From contig OX637801.1 in the NCBI GenBank assembly GCA_951802425.1, positions 1,798,001-1,862,000 of the forward strand: a stretch of 64,000 nucleotides of DNA. Reading direction: 5' to 3'. The translations under genes and the position numbers were made by a program. The stretch's first letter is position 1. Each line of letters begins with the position of its first letter. Of this stretch, positions 23,415-34,150 are shown piece after piece. The stretch is from Clavaria fumosa. Lineage: Eukaryota > Basidiomycota > Agaricomycetes > Agaricales > Clavariaceae. The notes under the pieces were generated by a model. That model saw nothing but the letters and a program-made list of their open reading frames with translations. It had not been told where the DNA came from and made no database searches.

Positions 23415-23550
23415 ACTTGGGGGAGTGGGCCATCACAAGCGCAGCATGAATGAGTCCTTCATTACATGAAAAACAAACCCCAGATCCACTAAGTTCAGAG
23501 GTATATTAAGCATACAAATGGTGTGCTTGTGATGGCCCACACCCCCAAGT
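23415..23550. mobile_element. Small MITE, ACTTGGGGG ends (136 bp)
   Basis: Begins ACTTGGGGGAGTGGGCCATC and ends with the inverted form GATGGCCCACACCCCCAAGT. Interior phrases match the element at 25091-25255. I could not identify a clear target duplication. Confidence 0.65.
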
Positions 23551-23916
23551 TATCATTGGGGATGGAGTCTGTTCTGAGCAGTGAGTACTTGAAAGTTTCC
23601 AAGGCCCAAATCCAAATCAAAAGCAGGACTCATACTTGTTGTGAGGTGATTGTTAGCATTTGCAAACATGTGGCATGTCCCCTTCAGTCCTGTTGCCTGT
23701 GGTGACAATCATTGTGGTTGCCAAATGGTGTTTGGAGGTTTATTACAACATACTTCTTGATGACTCAACTTTACATTTATTACATTGACACAAACACAGA
23801 TTTTCAGATACAAGTACAGCATATAGGAAACATCTGATAGGCATATCACTTTTACCTCTTGACATACAAATTCTCAGATACAAGTACAGCATCCAGGAAA
23901 CAGTACATGCATTTAC

Positions 23917-25090
23917 TCAAGCCTTCCTCTTGTGCACTTGCTTTTTCTGTGTTATTGATGGCCATAAACCAGAGAATGTGGTATTGTGCCATGCAGAAGC
24001 TTTGCCACTTAGTTTCTGAAGAGCAGACTTCTGTGAGAATAGTACATGGCCAATCCTTCCAAGGACTACACCATATTCATTGATAGTTGCAGAAGGTTTC
24101 CAGTCGCCAACTGCATGATACAAATCCCCAGCTGGAAAAATGAATATGTGTCCTGGTTTGTAACAGAACTTACCTCCTGTGTTCTTCAGGAAAGGCAACT
24201 GCAAAATATGCATCAAGGAAAATTGCTACATCTGCAGTTGCACCAAAGTAATACTTCACAGCTAGGGCTGAATGTGAATTCCTGTGCATGTCACCAGAAG
24301 GAATAAGGGGGGACTTGGTCCCTGTTCTCCCTTGCTCATACCAGGCATGGACCAAATGGGTGACTCCAGACCATTCATATAAGAGTGAAGAATGCTCTTC
24401 CAACTTGATTCAAGGACAGGTAGGCTCAGCATCTTTCACAGATGAATCCTGCATTGCCTGTTGCATTTGCCCAATAGTTTTGTATTTGGCTCTGAGGGCC
24501 CTAAAAGAATGGCTATTCTCATCACCATCATCTTCATTATCCTCTGCTTCACTACTGATGGGGGTGAGATCACTCTCATTGTCTGAGTGATCAGAAGGGA
24601 TGACAGGAGAGGTATCTGTCATCTCAACATCTGTGGGGGCAGGATCCATGGGGGCAGGATCCTTATCCTTTGTCCCATATTCCATCACCATTTCCTTGTC
24701 ATGCCTTATATCTCTTTTATGGGTCACTGGCTTCAGCACACTGTGAAGTAATTGTGTAGCTGCCTGCACCTGGTTCTGGAGCTTTTCACTCAGGCCAAAT
24801 TCATTCAATTTCCCAGCTGTATGTGCAACCAACATGTCTGCAGCTCTACATCCTTGGGCACTCTCAGGACCAGTCACATATTCCAACCTCTCCACCTCTG
24901 CACTCTCAGATGCAATGTGGTCTGCAAAGCATGCAACAAGGAGATTCCCTTCCTTATCATACTGTCTTCCTGAACAACAGTCAGATGGCCAGTCTGCCAT
25001 GACTTCCATTTGCCCTATGGCCTTCTCTCTATCTTTAACAGTATTCTTTTTTCTTTCTCTCAGAGCACTAAGGCTGGTGCCTGGTAATAC
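23917..25090 (-). pseudogene. Broken gene, weak resemblance to TET/JBP 2OG-Fe(II) dioxygenase
   Basis: Open from the MITE at 25091 down to 24410 with an acidic Asp/Glu/Ser-rich stretch, then a single in-frame TGA (24410-24412), then more protein to about 24175, where the frame shifts. The shifted frame holds LQLPFL, then YKPGHIFIFPAG, then LYHAVGDWKP, which fits the C-terminal beta strands and second iron-binding His of a double-stranded beta-helix dioxygenase. Upstream, a DMHRNSHS segment sits where an HxD iron motif would be expected, so a metal ligand may be missing. TET/JBP-like genes are expanded in mushrooms, but the assignment is tentative and another cupin-like fold is possible. The 5' end is cut by the MITE. 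Confidence 0.4.
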
Positions 25091-25255
25091 ACTTGGGGGG
25101 AGTGGGTCATCACAAGTGTGGCATGAACAAGTCCTTCATTACATCAAATATCCAGATCCAATAAGTTTGGAGAAGTTTTGAGCATACAGATGGTGTACTA
25201 AATTAATGTGTGGAAGTGGTCTCTGGCCACACTTGTGACAGCCCACCCTCCCAGT
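25091..25255. mobile_element. Small MITE, ACTTGGGGG ends (165 bp)
   Basis: Ends ACTTGGGGGGAGTGGG and, inverted, CCCACCCTCCCAGT, with CACAAGTGTGGC inside both ends. Same family as 23415-23550. It truncates the gene to its left. Confidence 0.65.
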
Positions 25256-25819
25256 ATCTGAGTTTAAAGTGGCCATGATGCAGATTTGCTGCTGTGCCCT
25301 CAAGAAATCATGAAAATATTAAGATATGCCATGCTAATAATAGGCATCTATACCCTATCAAAATTTGAGGAATATTCATCAAGTGGTTGTTGAGAACCCA
25401 CCCCACTTTTATGTTTGGGACCATGCTTGTTTAACATATAGATTTAATTAAGTAATTAAGTGAACAATGTCTTTGTACTGTGTAAGACTAATATATTCAT
25501 ACAAAGGTGTATAATGAATAGCTAGGGAACCAATGAGAATCAAGAGAAGGTTTTTGAGCTACAATGGTCTCAACCCAAGGAAGCTTGTGTGGTCTCTTCA
25601 GCTAAATTCTCTGTTCCTTGGATAACTAGTTATTCAACATATTTTTTAATCCTCAAACATCATACATTGAATTAGTGCAAGTGGTTCTTAATACCTATAG
25701 ACTAGTCAGCTATTGAGGCATGGTGCTAATCTGTGGGTCACCAATAGGTTAAGGCAAATCCATGAGGGGAATAGCCCAAGCTATGGGATATTATTACTTC
25801 AGTTGCTATTACAGTAATA
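25256..25819. other. Repeat A-like module, otherwise unassigned
   Basis: The first 150 bp contain GAGTTTAAAGTGGCCATGATG and ATTCATCAAGTGGTTGTTGAG, which match repeat A in minus orientation but are diverged. The remainder shows no gene. Confidence 0.4.
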
Positions 25820-26480
25820 ATACCACTCACACCCCCTTCACCCCCTCTCACCCCCCCTCACACCTCCTCTCACCCATACACCTCCCCTTTGCCACCCAAA
25901 TCCCATCCACCACCCCCTTTTACTCTGACAATCAGCTTCACTCTTAAATGTTGCCACAAAAGAAATCTTGAGAGCATCATTTTCACTTTCTTGCACCTCC
26001 AGTAAGTAAGCTAAATTCATGTAAATATTACTATAGACACCAGTTATAGCTACTCACCTACTCTCAAAATCTGATAAGAATCCATCAAGTGGTTGCTGAG
26101 ATATGGCCATAGAAGTGCCTCAGTGCAACTTCTCAAAAAGTCGGAGTTTAAAATTGGCATGACGTGGATTTGTTCTCATGCCTGCAATTCATGTGATAAA
26201 ATATTGAAAATATTATGGTAGGGCCTCCTAATAGGGTACTATCCACCTACAAAGTTTGGCACAATTCCATCAACTGGTTGTAGAGCTCTGATTTTCTGTG
26301 GTTTCTGAGTTTAAAAATGAAACTGGATTGGGTGCCAAGAAATTTCCACTGCACTCACACCCACAGTAAATTTGGTAAAATCACCAAAATATTAATATAA
26401 AATAACCTGATGAGTGTCTACTTACTGTCAGAGTTTTGTGAGATTCCATGCAGTGGCTGTTGAGATATGAATGAAACATC
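25820..26480 (-). repeat. Repeat A, copy 3
   Basis: Starts with a C-rich block (CACCCCCTTCACCCC), then CTTTTACTCTGACAATCAGC, then the body shared with the other copies. The phrase TCCATCAAGTGGTTG-like recurs at about 26081, 26266 and 26445, spacing 185 and 179 bp. Confidence 0.8.
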
Positions 26481-26541
26481 AATTGTCTCAAAGAGGAAGG
26501 ATCCTACTGCAGTAATCAACACCCAACTTCCTATTGGATCA

Positions 26542-26745
26542 GACCATATAGCTCAGTGGTTAAGAACAAGTCTGGAAGGCCTCAGGTTCAATCCCTGATG
26601 TGGCCCTTTTTCTGACTCAGCCCTTTGGTCCCCTCAGGGGATATGCCTTTCAGGCATGGTGTGCTGGCAGGACCAAAAGCCAATCTGGCTTCCTTGCCTT
26701 TTGCACTACCTGTTAGACGAATTGAGTCTAGCTGGAGGCTGGTTA
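26542..26745 (+). repeat. tRNA-derived SINE-like element
   Basis: GACCATA (26542-26548) pairs with TGTGGCC (26599-26605) as a 7-bp acceptor-like stem with one mismatch. Between them are an A box, TAGCTCAGTGG (26549-26559), and a B box, GGTTCAATCCC (26585-26595), with a TCAGG/CCTGA T stem. The anticodon arm is too short by several bases, so it is not a working tRNA gene. A non-tRNA body of about 140 bp follows up to an LTR fragment. This is the architecture of a tRNA-headed SINE. Only one copy is visible here. Confidence 0.5.
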
Positions 26746-26749
26746 AAGG

Positions 26750-27035
26750 TTGCTGATCAGTGAGGATCCTATTGAGGGACAATGATGAGGGTATGAGGTT
26801 GCTTCAGTAGTGGTAGTGGTGAACTGGGGCACAAACTTGGATAACCAGCTGGGGTGTCTACAACAGCTGGTACTCTACTTATATACTACTGTGGTCATGT
26901 GATAGCTATTAATAACTACCATTGGTGTTAGTACCTCTCAGTAATCACATGACATTCTTACTAAGTGGCCCAGACTGATGACTAAAGAAGATTACATCCT
27001 TATCTAATCAATGGATGAGATTACCTAATCCAACA
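26750..27035 (-). repeat. LTR fragment, same family as 34960-35272
   Basis: From GTTGCTGATCAGTGAGGATC to CCTAATCCAACA it aligns with the 312-bp LTR at 57578 but lacks the outer TGTTATAGAATCTGG end. No target duplication is recoverable. Confidence 0.75.
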
Positions 27036-27045
27036 CTACCACCTC

Positions 27046-27460
27046 TTGCCACTGCTGCCATCACCTGCCAATAGAGAGAGGAGAGAAAGAGGGAGAGGGA
27101 GCATGTGGCAGTTGCTGCTACTGCTGCTGCCACCACTGCCACTGCTGTTGCTGCTGCCTCCATCACCACCATTGCTGTCCATTGTCAAGAGGAGAGAGAG
27201 GAGAGAGGATGATGGGAGAGGAGAGAGGGTGAGGGTGAGTGTGCTGCTGCTGCCTTTTGTCATTGTCTGCCATTGTCTGTTACTCTGTAAATAATGCAAT
27301 GGAAAAAAAAAAGAAACAAAAAGAAAGATACAGGGGAGGGTGCACCTGGTGGTTCCCACCTGTTGCAAATGTCATTGCCATTGTCATGCCACTGCTGAAG
27401 GAGAGGGAGAGAGGGAGGTGAGGGGGGTGAGGGGTGAGGGTGAGGGTGCTGCCACCACCA
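27046..27460. repeat. Low-complexity GCT/CCA and GAGA tracts
   Basis: Runs of GCTGCTGCCACCACTGCC type and GAGAGGGAGA purine tracts. Frames on both strands give poly-Leu, poly-Ser or poly-Gly and are not genes. Confidence 0.7.
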
Positions 27461-27466
27461 CTATTA

Positions 27467-27630
27467 CTGTCGTTTTCACAAAAGCTTATAAATCACAAAA
27501 CACGTGACTATTCTGCGGTCAGATGTCAGCACTGCGATATCTCGACAACGACTGAAGCTAATAGCATACAAATTAGTGGAAAATGATCGCACAGATCAGC
27601 GCTATCCTGTAACATTAGAGTGATGTAGAA
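27467..27630 (+). repeat. Left terminal inverted repeat of the Tc1/mariner element
   Basis: Inverted match to 30871-31032, differing at about ten positions. Contains ACACGTGAC and GCTTATAAATCACAAAAC. Confidence 0.88.
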
Positions 27631-27712
27631 ATTTGAACTTTTTTTTTCACAATTTCTATATCAGGCGACACAACATGTTGTATATTTCAGAGTATTGTAT
27701 GGACAGTATCTA

Positions 27713-29512
27713 TCAGGCCTTGCCCTTCCGGCAGGCCTCTATGTCTTCCTTAGCATATTGAAGAAGTTCCACCACCGTACCATAGTTAGTTTGAAGTAGT
27801 TCCATCAACTGGTCAATGGAAACGAATCCACTTGCCAATTGGTTGATGCGGCAGAATCCATTCCTGCGTAGTGGCTCGCTGAATATTGAGAAGTCAATAT
27901 TGGGACTTCTACAGTATGCATCCTCGTTCAGACTGAATAGCCAAGGCGCAATTTCGGGGAACTGAGCTGGGGCCGATGAAGAGGGAGCAGCCGAAGGTGT
28001 GATGGCTGGAGTGGGATGGGACCGCACTTGTTCGGGAAGCGGATAACCTTGCGAATAGTGGGTAGCGGGGATCATCATAAACAGGAGCATACTGGGTGGA
28101 GTCTTTGGGTGCTTTGTATCGTGGGCTACAGTAAGGAAATGGGTGTCCGGCTTCTCCATAATTGTCATGTCTGTCTCTTCAGAAATCTGGGGAAATGAAT
28201 TAGATTCAGATGCAGTAGAGATGTGATAACGTACTACATCCATGGCCCAGTATGTTAGGTCCGACATGGTGAGTCTATAGCATAACGAACCACTTGGGTT
28301 GTAGCAGTATTGTGCAGTCATCCCAGTCGAATGCCTCTTGCAATGGTAACACTCGTGCAGCTGCATGACTATGGCATCTCTTCTTGACCGGAGTTTGTCT
28401 GATGGCTCGTTCAAGGCGGAATGTGGTGGGGTGGATGTGGCCTAAAAATACAGTCAGTTCCATATTGAATAGTCGATTACATTGCTTACCCGCTTGCTTG
28501 ACTTCTTACTGTTGCTGTTGACAGGTGGGTCGACAGGCTTGTTGTTAGCGTTCTCGAATACGACATGAAATGGTTTTACTGCTCTCATGGATGCCTTGCC
28601 ACTTGCTGTTTTCTGAGGAACCGAAAGTGAACGCATGCGAGCCATGAAGTGGACGAAGTCTTCTTCACATTCGATCGACGTAGAGCCCTCCTTCGGCTTG
28701 TCATTCTCCAGGCGATACTGTAGTTTGAGTGAGTAGCAGTCGAGCTTCTCCATAATCTTCATTCGAAGTCCTTCAAAGGCCGTCATTGAGTAGAAGGCAA
28801 GGGGGGACTTGGTGCTGTCTTTGAGTAGTGCCACAGCGTCGACTGAGAAGACTAAGAAATATGAGTAAATACATATGTGCAACACTAATATGACTCACAG
28901 TGGGTCGAAGGGTCATACTCTTGCTCCTTCTCTGGCTCTCGCTTCTTATCCTTCGCTGGTTTGGACATTTGCTGCATCATTAGAGGAACAGCCATCCATT
29001 TCGGTGTGGGGGCATCAGGTTCATCATCGCTCGTACTTGGTTCCTCTTCGGGGTCGCCCTCTTCATCAACTCCTTCTTCTGTCTCCTCCTCTTCATCCTC
29101 TCCAATGTCTAGGTCAAAATTCTCCTCACTCCCAGACTCAATGTCGATAGAATCTGTATAATAGTGCATTTAGCAGTTAGAAATATAGGAGATATCACTT
29201 ACCTGGGGCATCATATTCCTCGACCTCAATGTCTGGTATCACTGCTAGCTGAATCTTCCTTGGATGACCAGGCTTTCGAGTGGGAGCAGGTGGTGCAGGA
29301 GATGCCGATGAACAGGTGCCGGCTGGAATACATGTGTGTGCCAAGTCATTGGAGATGCAGTCCTTGCAAACAGAGGAGCCAGGTGCATATACACACTTCT
29401 TCTTCCATGTCTTGCATCGTTCGCATCGTCCAGGAGTGGGTTTAGGTGGTACTTTTGTCTTTCTTTGCTTCACCATGGTGATCTGGGCTAGCGATGGGGC
29501 AGGGGCAGGCAT
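27713..29512 (-). CDS. Intact Zn(II)2Cys6 protein, transposon passenger
   Basis: Four exons (29203-29512, 28899-29153, 28490-28851, 27713-28441) joined by three GT...AG introns of 47-49 nt give 1656 nt, exactly 552 codons with no internal stop, 551 residues. Residues about 29-60 hold CX2CX6CX8CX2CX8C (CERCKTWKKKC, then CKDC), a fungal-type binuclear zinc cluster that usually binds DNA. A strongly acidic stretch (DEEEETEEGVDEEGDPEEE) follows in exon 2, suggestive of an activation domain. The rest, including a CYHC pair in exon 4, is unrecognised. The start used is the first ATG; a second lies 12 codons on. It starts 72 nt after the transposase stop. A role in regulating or assisting transposition is my inference; a captured host gene is the alternative. 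Confidence 0.8.
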
Positions 29513-29584
29513 ACAATATATTCATGTACATTCATTATGTACAATGCCATATGCTGGCAATGAGACATAAAAAAAAAAGAGGAA

Positions 29585-30764
29585 CTACACGTAACCGCAA
29601 TACTTATACCAGCTGAAGGCGTGCTCTGGGGTTGCCGCAAGAAGAGCCTCAAGGATAGCTTTATGGGCCTCAGCATCACCCATCCCTGTCATTGCCATTT
29701 GAACATAATGACCGGTGTGGCAGAGATTGTATTTCATAAAAGAAAAGGTGAGCTCGATGGGGTTGAGGTCGGGAGAGTAGGGGGGTAGAAATATGCAACG
29801 CATGCCACTACGACAGAACATCAGTGGATTATAGTGTAGAATTTGGAAAGAAACATACCATTGGTGAATTAGTTGCTGGATATCTGGATGCTTGTGGATC
29901 CAGCAATTGTCCATAATAATTATGGAGTTTGGAGCTGGGAAAGGTTGCATGACATCCAACAGGGTGTTGATGAAGTCATAAAATGTCCTGGTGTGGAAGG
30001 AGCCTTCGATGATTTCACAGTGAATGATTCCGGTCAAGGAGAGTGCCGGGAGGACAGAAAAACTTCAAACAAAACGTTGTAAGTTGCTGAATCTATTATG
30101 ATATGATGGCTTACCGCTTTCCACGTACAAAGTATGCCTTGCACTTCGCCTGCATCCCACGAGGAGCCCATGCGTGTGTACAATAAGAAGTCTGACAGTC
30201 GACAGAGCTCTCATCAATAAAAATGAGCTGCTCTGGATCATATTCACCTATTTTTGAAAGGTAGACAAGCCGCTTTTCTTCAGATCGTTTTGCTGCAACC
30301 CGGGAGAGCTGGAAAATTCTCAGAAAATAACTTCAGATAGACAGAAATAGACTTACCTTCTTCTTTGTGAGTCCAGCCAGCTTCAACTTCCTCCAAACTG
30401 TTGCTAGAGAAGCAATGGCACTGCAGTCTCTGAGTTCTTGCAGCTCATTGAGGTACAAATCAGGGGAGCGTTCGACGCGATCCAAGAGAAACTAGTATTC
30501 AAATTAGTGTAGAATGAAAGGATGATTGCAATAACACACCTGGACGTCAACATCTCTCAGTTGCCCTCGCGATTTCTTCCTCTCCTTCTCCTCACCATCC
30601 TCACATGCTTTGATTGTCCGGTATTTCTTGAAGTAGTTGAGGATGTTGTGAACAGAAGCGATTGAGATCCCAGTATATATAGAGATTTGATCCCGGGTGA
30701 GGATTGCTGCCAGTCAAATGATTATCCGGTGAATCTGTGGTGATAATGAGCTTCCTGCGACCAT
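29585..30764 (-). pseudogene. Tc1/mariner DD34E transposase with one nonsense codon
   Basis: Five exons (30540-30764, 30357-30491, 30115-30308, 29859-30062, 29585-29807) with introns of 48-52 nt join in phase to 327 codons. The N terminus has a helix-turn-helix (DQISIYTGISIASVHNIL), the catalytic residues are in LIFIDES, IIIMDN and SPDLNPIE, and exactly 34 residues separate the second Asp from the Glu when the last intron is removed. That intron is 51 nt and in frame, so unspliced reading is also open but would spoil the spacing. The only defect seen is a TGA at codon 17 (30714-30716), where CGA arginine fits. Tc1 transposases cut and paste at TA. Confidence 0.82.
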
Positions 30765-30870
30765 TTGCGGGATGTCGTGGTTGTTGAACAAGGGTGAAAT
30801 GCATGATCAAGTGATGGTTGATGCCGTGCCATGCTGGTTCAAATTGACCCCCCCAAAAAAGTCACTACTT

Positions 30871-31032
30871 CTACGTTGCTCTAATTTTACAGGATAGTGC
30901 TGATCTGTGCGATCATTTTCCACTAATTTGTATGCTATTAGCTTCAGTCATTGTCGAGATATTGCAGTGCCGACATCTGACCACAGAATAGTCACGTGTT
31001 TTGTGATTTATAAGCTTTCGTGAAAATGACAG
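30871..31032 (-). repeat. Right terminal inverted repeat of the Tc1/mariner element
   Basis: Inverted match to 27467-27630; the outer end is GACAG next to TA. Confidence 0.88.
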
Positions 31033-31229
31033 TAAGTCAGAGTCTTTAAACCATATGACATGGATTCACTCTCCCTCCTTCAATAAATTCACTAAATTCA
31101 TGAAATTAATATTGTGAGGTTCTCTAGTAAGATACCATGTGCTTTGAAATTTTAGTGATGTCCCATGCAGTGATCATTGAGATATGAAGATGTGCATTGA
31201 ATTGACCCTCATGACTGTCATAACAACCT

Positions 31230-31925
31230 TCATAACCCTCATGACCCTCACAATCTTCACATCCTCTCAGACCACCTCACCCCCTCATCTCACTCCCCCT
31301 TATGCACCCCTGACTCCCTCCTATGCACCCCTGACTCCCCCTATGCACTCCTCACTCCCCCCATCACTCCCTCACCCCCCACACCCCCCTATGCTCACCT
31401 CACTCACCCCCACACCCCCACACCCCCCCCAGCACACCCTCTCACTTCTCCTCACACCCATACACCTCCCATCCACCACCCCTTTTACTCTGACAATCAG
31501 CTTCACTCTCAATGAGTGAGAACCACATTTTCGCTTTCTTGCACCTCCAGTAAGTAAGCTAAATTCATGTAAATATTACTGTAGACACCAGTTATAGCTA
31601 CCCACCTACTCTCAAAATCTGGTAAAAATCCATGAAGTGGTTGCTGAGATATGGCCATAGAAGTGCCTCAGTGCGACTTTTCAAAAAGTCGGAGTTTAAA
31701 ATTGGCATGATGCGGATTCGTTCCCACACCTGCAATTCACATGATAAAGTGCTGAAAGTATTATTGTAGGGCCTCCTAATAGGGTTCTACCTATCTGCAA
31801 AATTTTACACAATTCCATCAAGTGGTCGTGGAGCTCTGACATTCTGCACTTTCTGAGTTTAAAAATGAAATGGTAGGTTGGGTGCCATGAAATTTCCACT
31901 GCACTCACACCCACAGTAAACCACC
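31230..31925 (-). repeat. Repeat A, copy 4
   Basis: C-rich block, then CTTTTACTCTGACAATCAGC and the shared body to CACCCACAGTAAA, parallel to copy 3. Internal phrases at about 31629 and 31814 are 185 bp apart. Confidence 0.8.
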
Positions 31926-32408
31926 TTGCTCTAGCAAGGTCTCCAATGCCCATATTATGTAAGTAACATGTGTTGCTTGTGTTTGGCTTGCTACATATCA
32001 TGTAAGCAGTTGACTAGTTACATAAGCGTTCTTTCACCTACCTGTACACTGTTCATACATGCGGTACATGCTACAGGCAGGATTGAGTCTGCTATGCACC
32101 TCAACACTTTACCTCCTCCTCTTTTGTCATCTTTGCCCACCTACATAGACATTACCTACTCAGTGTTTGTGAAGTCGTTCGGGCAGCGTCTCCTGCACCA
32201 TTCTGAGATGCTCATGCATATGAATGCAATGGGCCTGCAGAGCATCAAACCAGAACAATGGGAGGCGACATGCCGCATGCTCTTTTCCCCAACGCATCGT
32301 ATGCATTGAGTGAGTGTTGTTCCTCTCTTGAAAAAGGTTGAGGCTCTGGCAAAAAGTGGATTGTTATAGTACATGATACAAAGTGAAAATCTGATGTCGT
32401 TTTGTACA
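31926..32408. other. No supported gene
   Basis: Only a plus-strand frame of 113 codons (31968-32309) without recognisable features. Confidence 0.3.
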
Positions 32409-33304
32409 CTAACATTCCTGCCTTCCATCTTTGTCTTTGCTCATCGATGCTGAGGGCGTGCTTTGCTGAGTGGTATGAGAATGTTTGATGGCTTCTTTAC
32501 CACCAGCATTGGCAGACAGAGGACCGTCACGAACATTTTTGCGTTTATATGCACTTGAAGGCATTGGGGTGCCCGGTGTAAGTATCAAAACTTGTTCGAC
32601 ACTTCCAGTGAACAAATCAAAGGCGTCTTTGTCTTGAGTAATGCGATAATGTTTGAATGAAAAATGAACTTCGATGATTGCATTTACTAGAGATGTGTGA
32701 ATGTCTTCCAGCTCGACAAATTTGTTGTTATGGTACACTGCGAGGGGTTGAGCCCAGTGTGTTTCTTTCAGTGTAGCGAAATCGTCTTCGGCTTTGTCAG
32801 GAATAGGCCATGCAGACATTTCTTTATCTGTTTCATAGGTGAGATTTAGAACTGCTGTCTTTGATGATGCATACCTCGTTCCGCAACACCTTCAGTGACA
32901 CTTCTGTCCTTCGTCTCCCACACATTAGCAGTGAATTTGAGAGATACTGATCTCCCAGTGTTAATGATGAAGTCTTTCTGCACCTTTGTAGTAGCGATGA
33001 TGTTTTGGATTTCTTGCAGTACTTTAACAGCTTTCTCCCAGTCAGCAGCGAAAGGCGTGTTATCAGGATGACGCAAACTGAATTGGTATTTCGCTTGTTT
33101 CAGGGGAAACTTCCCAGAATAATTACCGCATGGTCCGACAAAGAGGTAGCTATTGACAATGCGGCCAACGAGAATTGCAGGGTACATTTCCCCACTAGAA
33201 TTGTTGACGAGTATGTGACCAGGGCTCGACAGCAACCATCCAGCATTGGTGTAACCCTTGCTTGCCAAGTAAAATAGTGATTTGTGAGTGACGTCGTAAT
33301 TCAT
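32409..33304 (-). CDS. Intact two-exon gene of unknown function
   Basis: Exon 1 (32875-33304, ATG at the upper end) and exon 2 (32409-32827) are joined by a 47-nt GTATGC...ACAG intron. Together they make 849 nt, 282 residues with no stop. The N-terminal two thirds has mixed hydrophobic and aromatic composition like a folded domain (VGRIVNSYLFVGPCGNYSG), and the C-terminal 60 residues are Ser/Lys/Thr-rich and probably disordered. I recognise no family, signal peptide or membrane helix. It is one of only two reading frames in the window that are intact after splicing, and it lies between repeat A and an F-box pseudogene. Confidence 0.6.
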
Positions 33305-34150
33305 TCACAAAATACTGGACATGGTGATGGTTGTCTTTACATTTATGAAGACGAGAACTCAAGCTTTGTACATGATAGTTTCAGGGGTGAAGAAATGTTT
33401 CCGCAATATTTCACTGTTGTGGACTAAGGCAAGGGGCTTGCTGATCGTTTTTTTGTCTTGGTCTACACAGCACATTAAAAGAGACATGACCCCTGGGAAG
33501 GTGAGTAACTAACTTCTTTGAGCTTCAAATGAGTTCAGTCTTGTTGTCAGAGTCCATAGGTGTATTTTCATGACCAATCAGTGTGTTGGACGCCCTGTAT
33601 AAGTGGTTAAGAACAAGTACAATATGTATGAGATGTAGACAGACAGAAACCATGCTCTATGATGTGTATGAACAGGTCTTTGGAACTGAAATTCAACAAA
33701 CTGAAGTATAGCTGTAGTAGAGAATGTCCAAGCAGATATCCTGGGGATGTGGTAGTGGAGATTGTATTTCAAGAATTGAGCAGGTGATCGAGTGATGTGG
33801 TTGTGGTGCATGATCTCCATGTTTACAGTGCAAGAGTCTATCTTGATGTCTTTATACTATTTTGTAGTTCTTATTTCTGTGTCAGCAGTCTAAGAAACAA
33901 AGTTCTTTCTGACATTTATAATGTGGCACTCTTAATGTCTGAGCTATTGGAACATTTATTCATGAGCGGCTGAGCAAGATGTCATCTTGGCTCTTTCATC
34001 ATTAGTTACAGTTTAATATTAATGTCTGACTGGTTTTCAAAGAGCATAAAGAACAAAGTCTCAATCTTATGGATATTAAACTGGTTACAAGGGGCTTTGA
34101 CACATGCTGCAAGTCGTAGTATTATTTTGGGGGAAATCTATCATGAGTCG
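33305..34150. other. No supported gene
   Basis: Short frames only. The stretch may include the degraded 3' part of the F-box pseudogene. Confidence 0.3.

Larger units (their letters stand above)
27467..31032 (-). mobile_element. Two-gene Tc1/mariner-type transposon (3.57 kb)
   Basis: Termini CTGTC...GACAG are flanked by the dinucleotide TA (27465-27466, 31033-31034), the Tc1/mariner target. The terminal inverted repeats are about 160 bp with roughly 90% or better identity, and each contains the palindrome CACGTG. Inside, both genes are on the minus strand: a DD34E transposase (29585-30764) and then, 72 nt further, an intact Zn2Cys6 gene (27713-29512). Tc1/mariner elements normally carry only the transposase in 1.3-2.5 kb. 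The remaining internal sequence is short, so both genes lie wholly within the repeats and would move together. Confidence 0.88.

Noticed and set aside
27036..27368. Ser/Gly-rich and Leu-rich frames on both strands
   Set aside because: They translate GCT/CCA and GAGA tracts.
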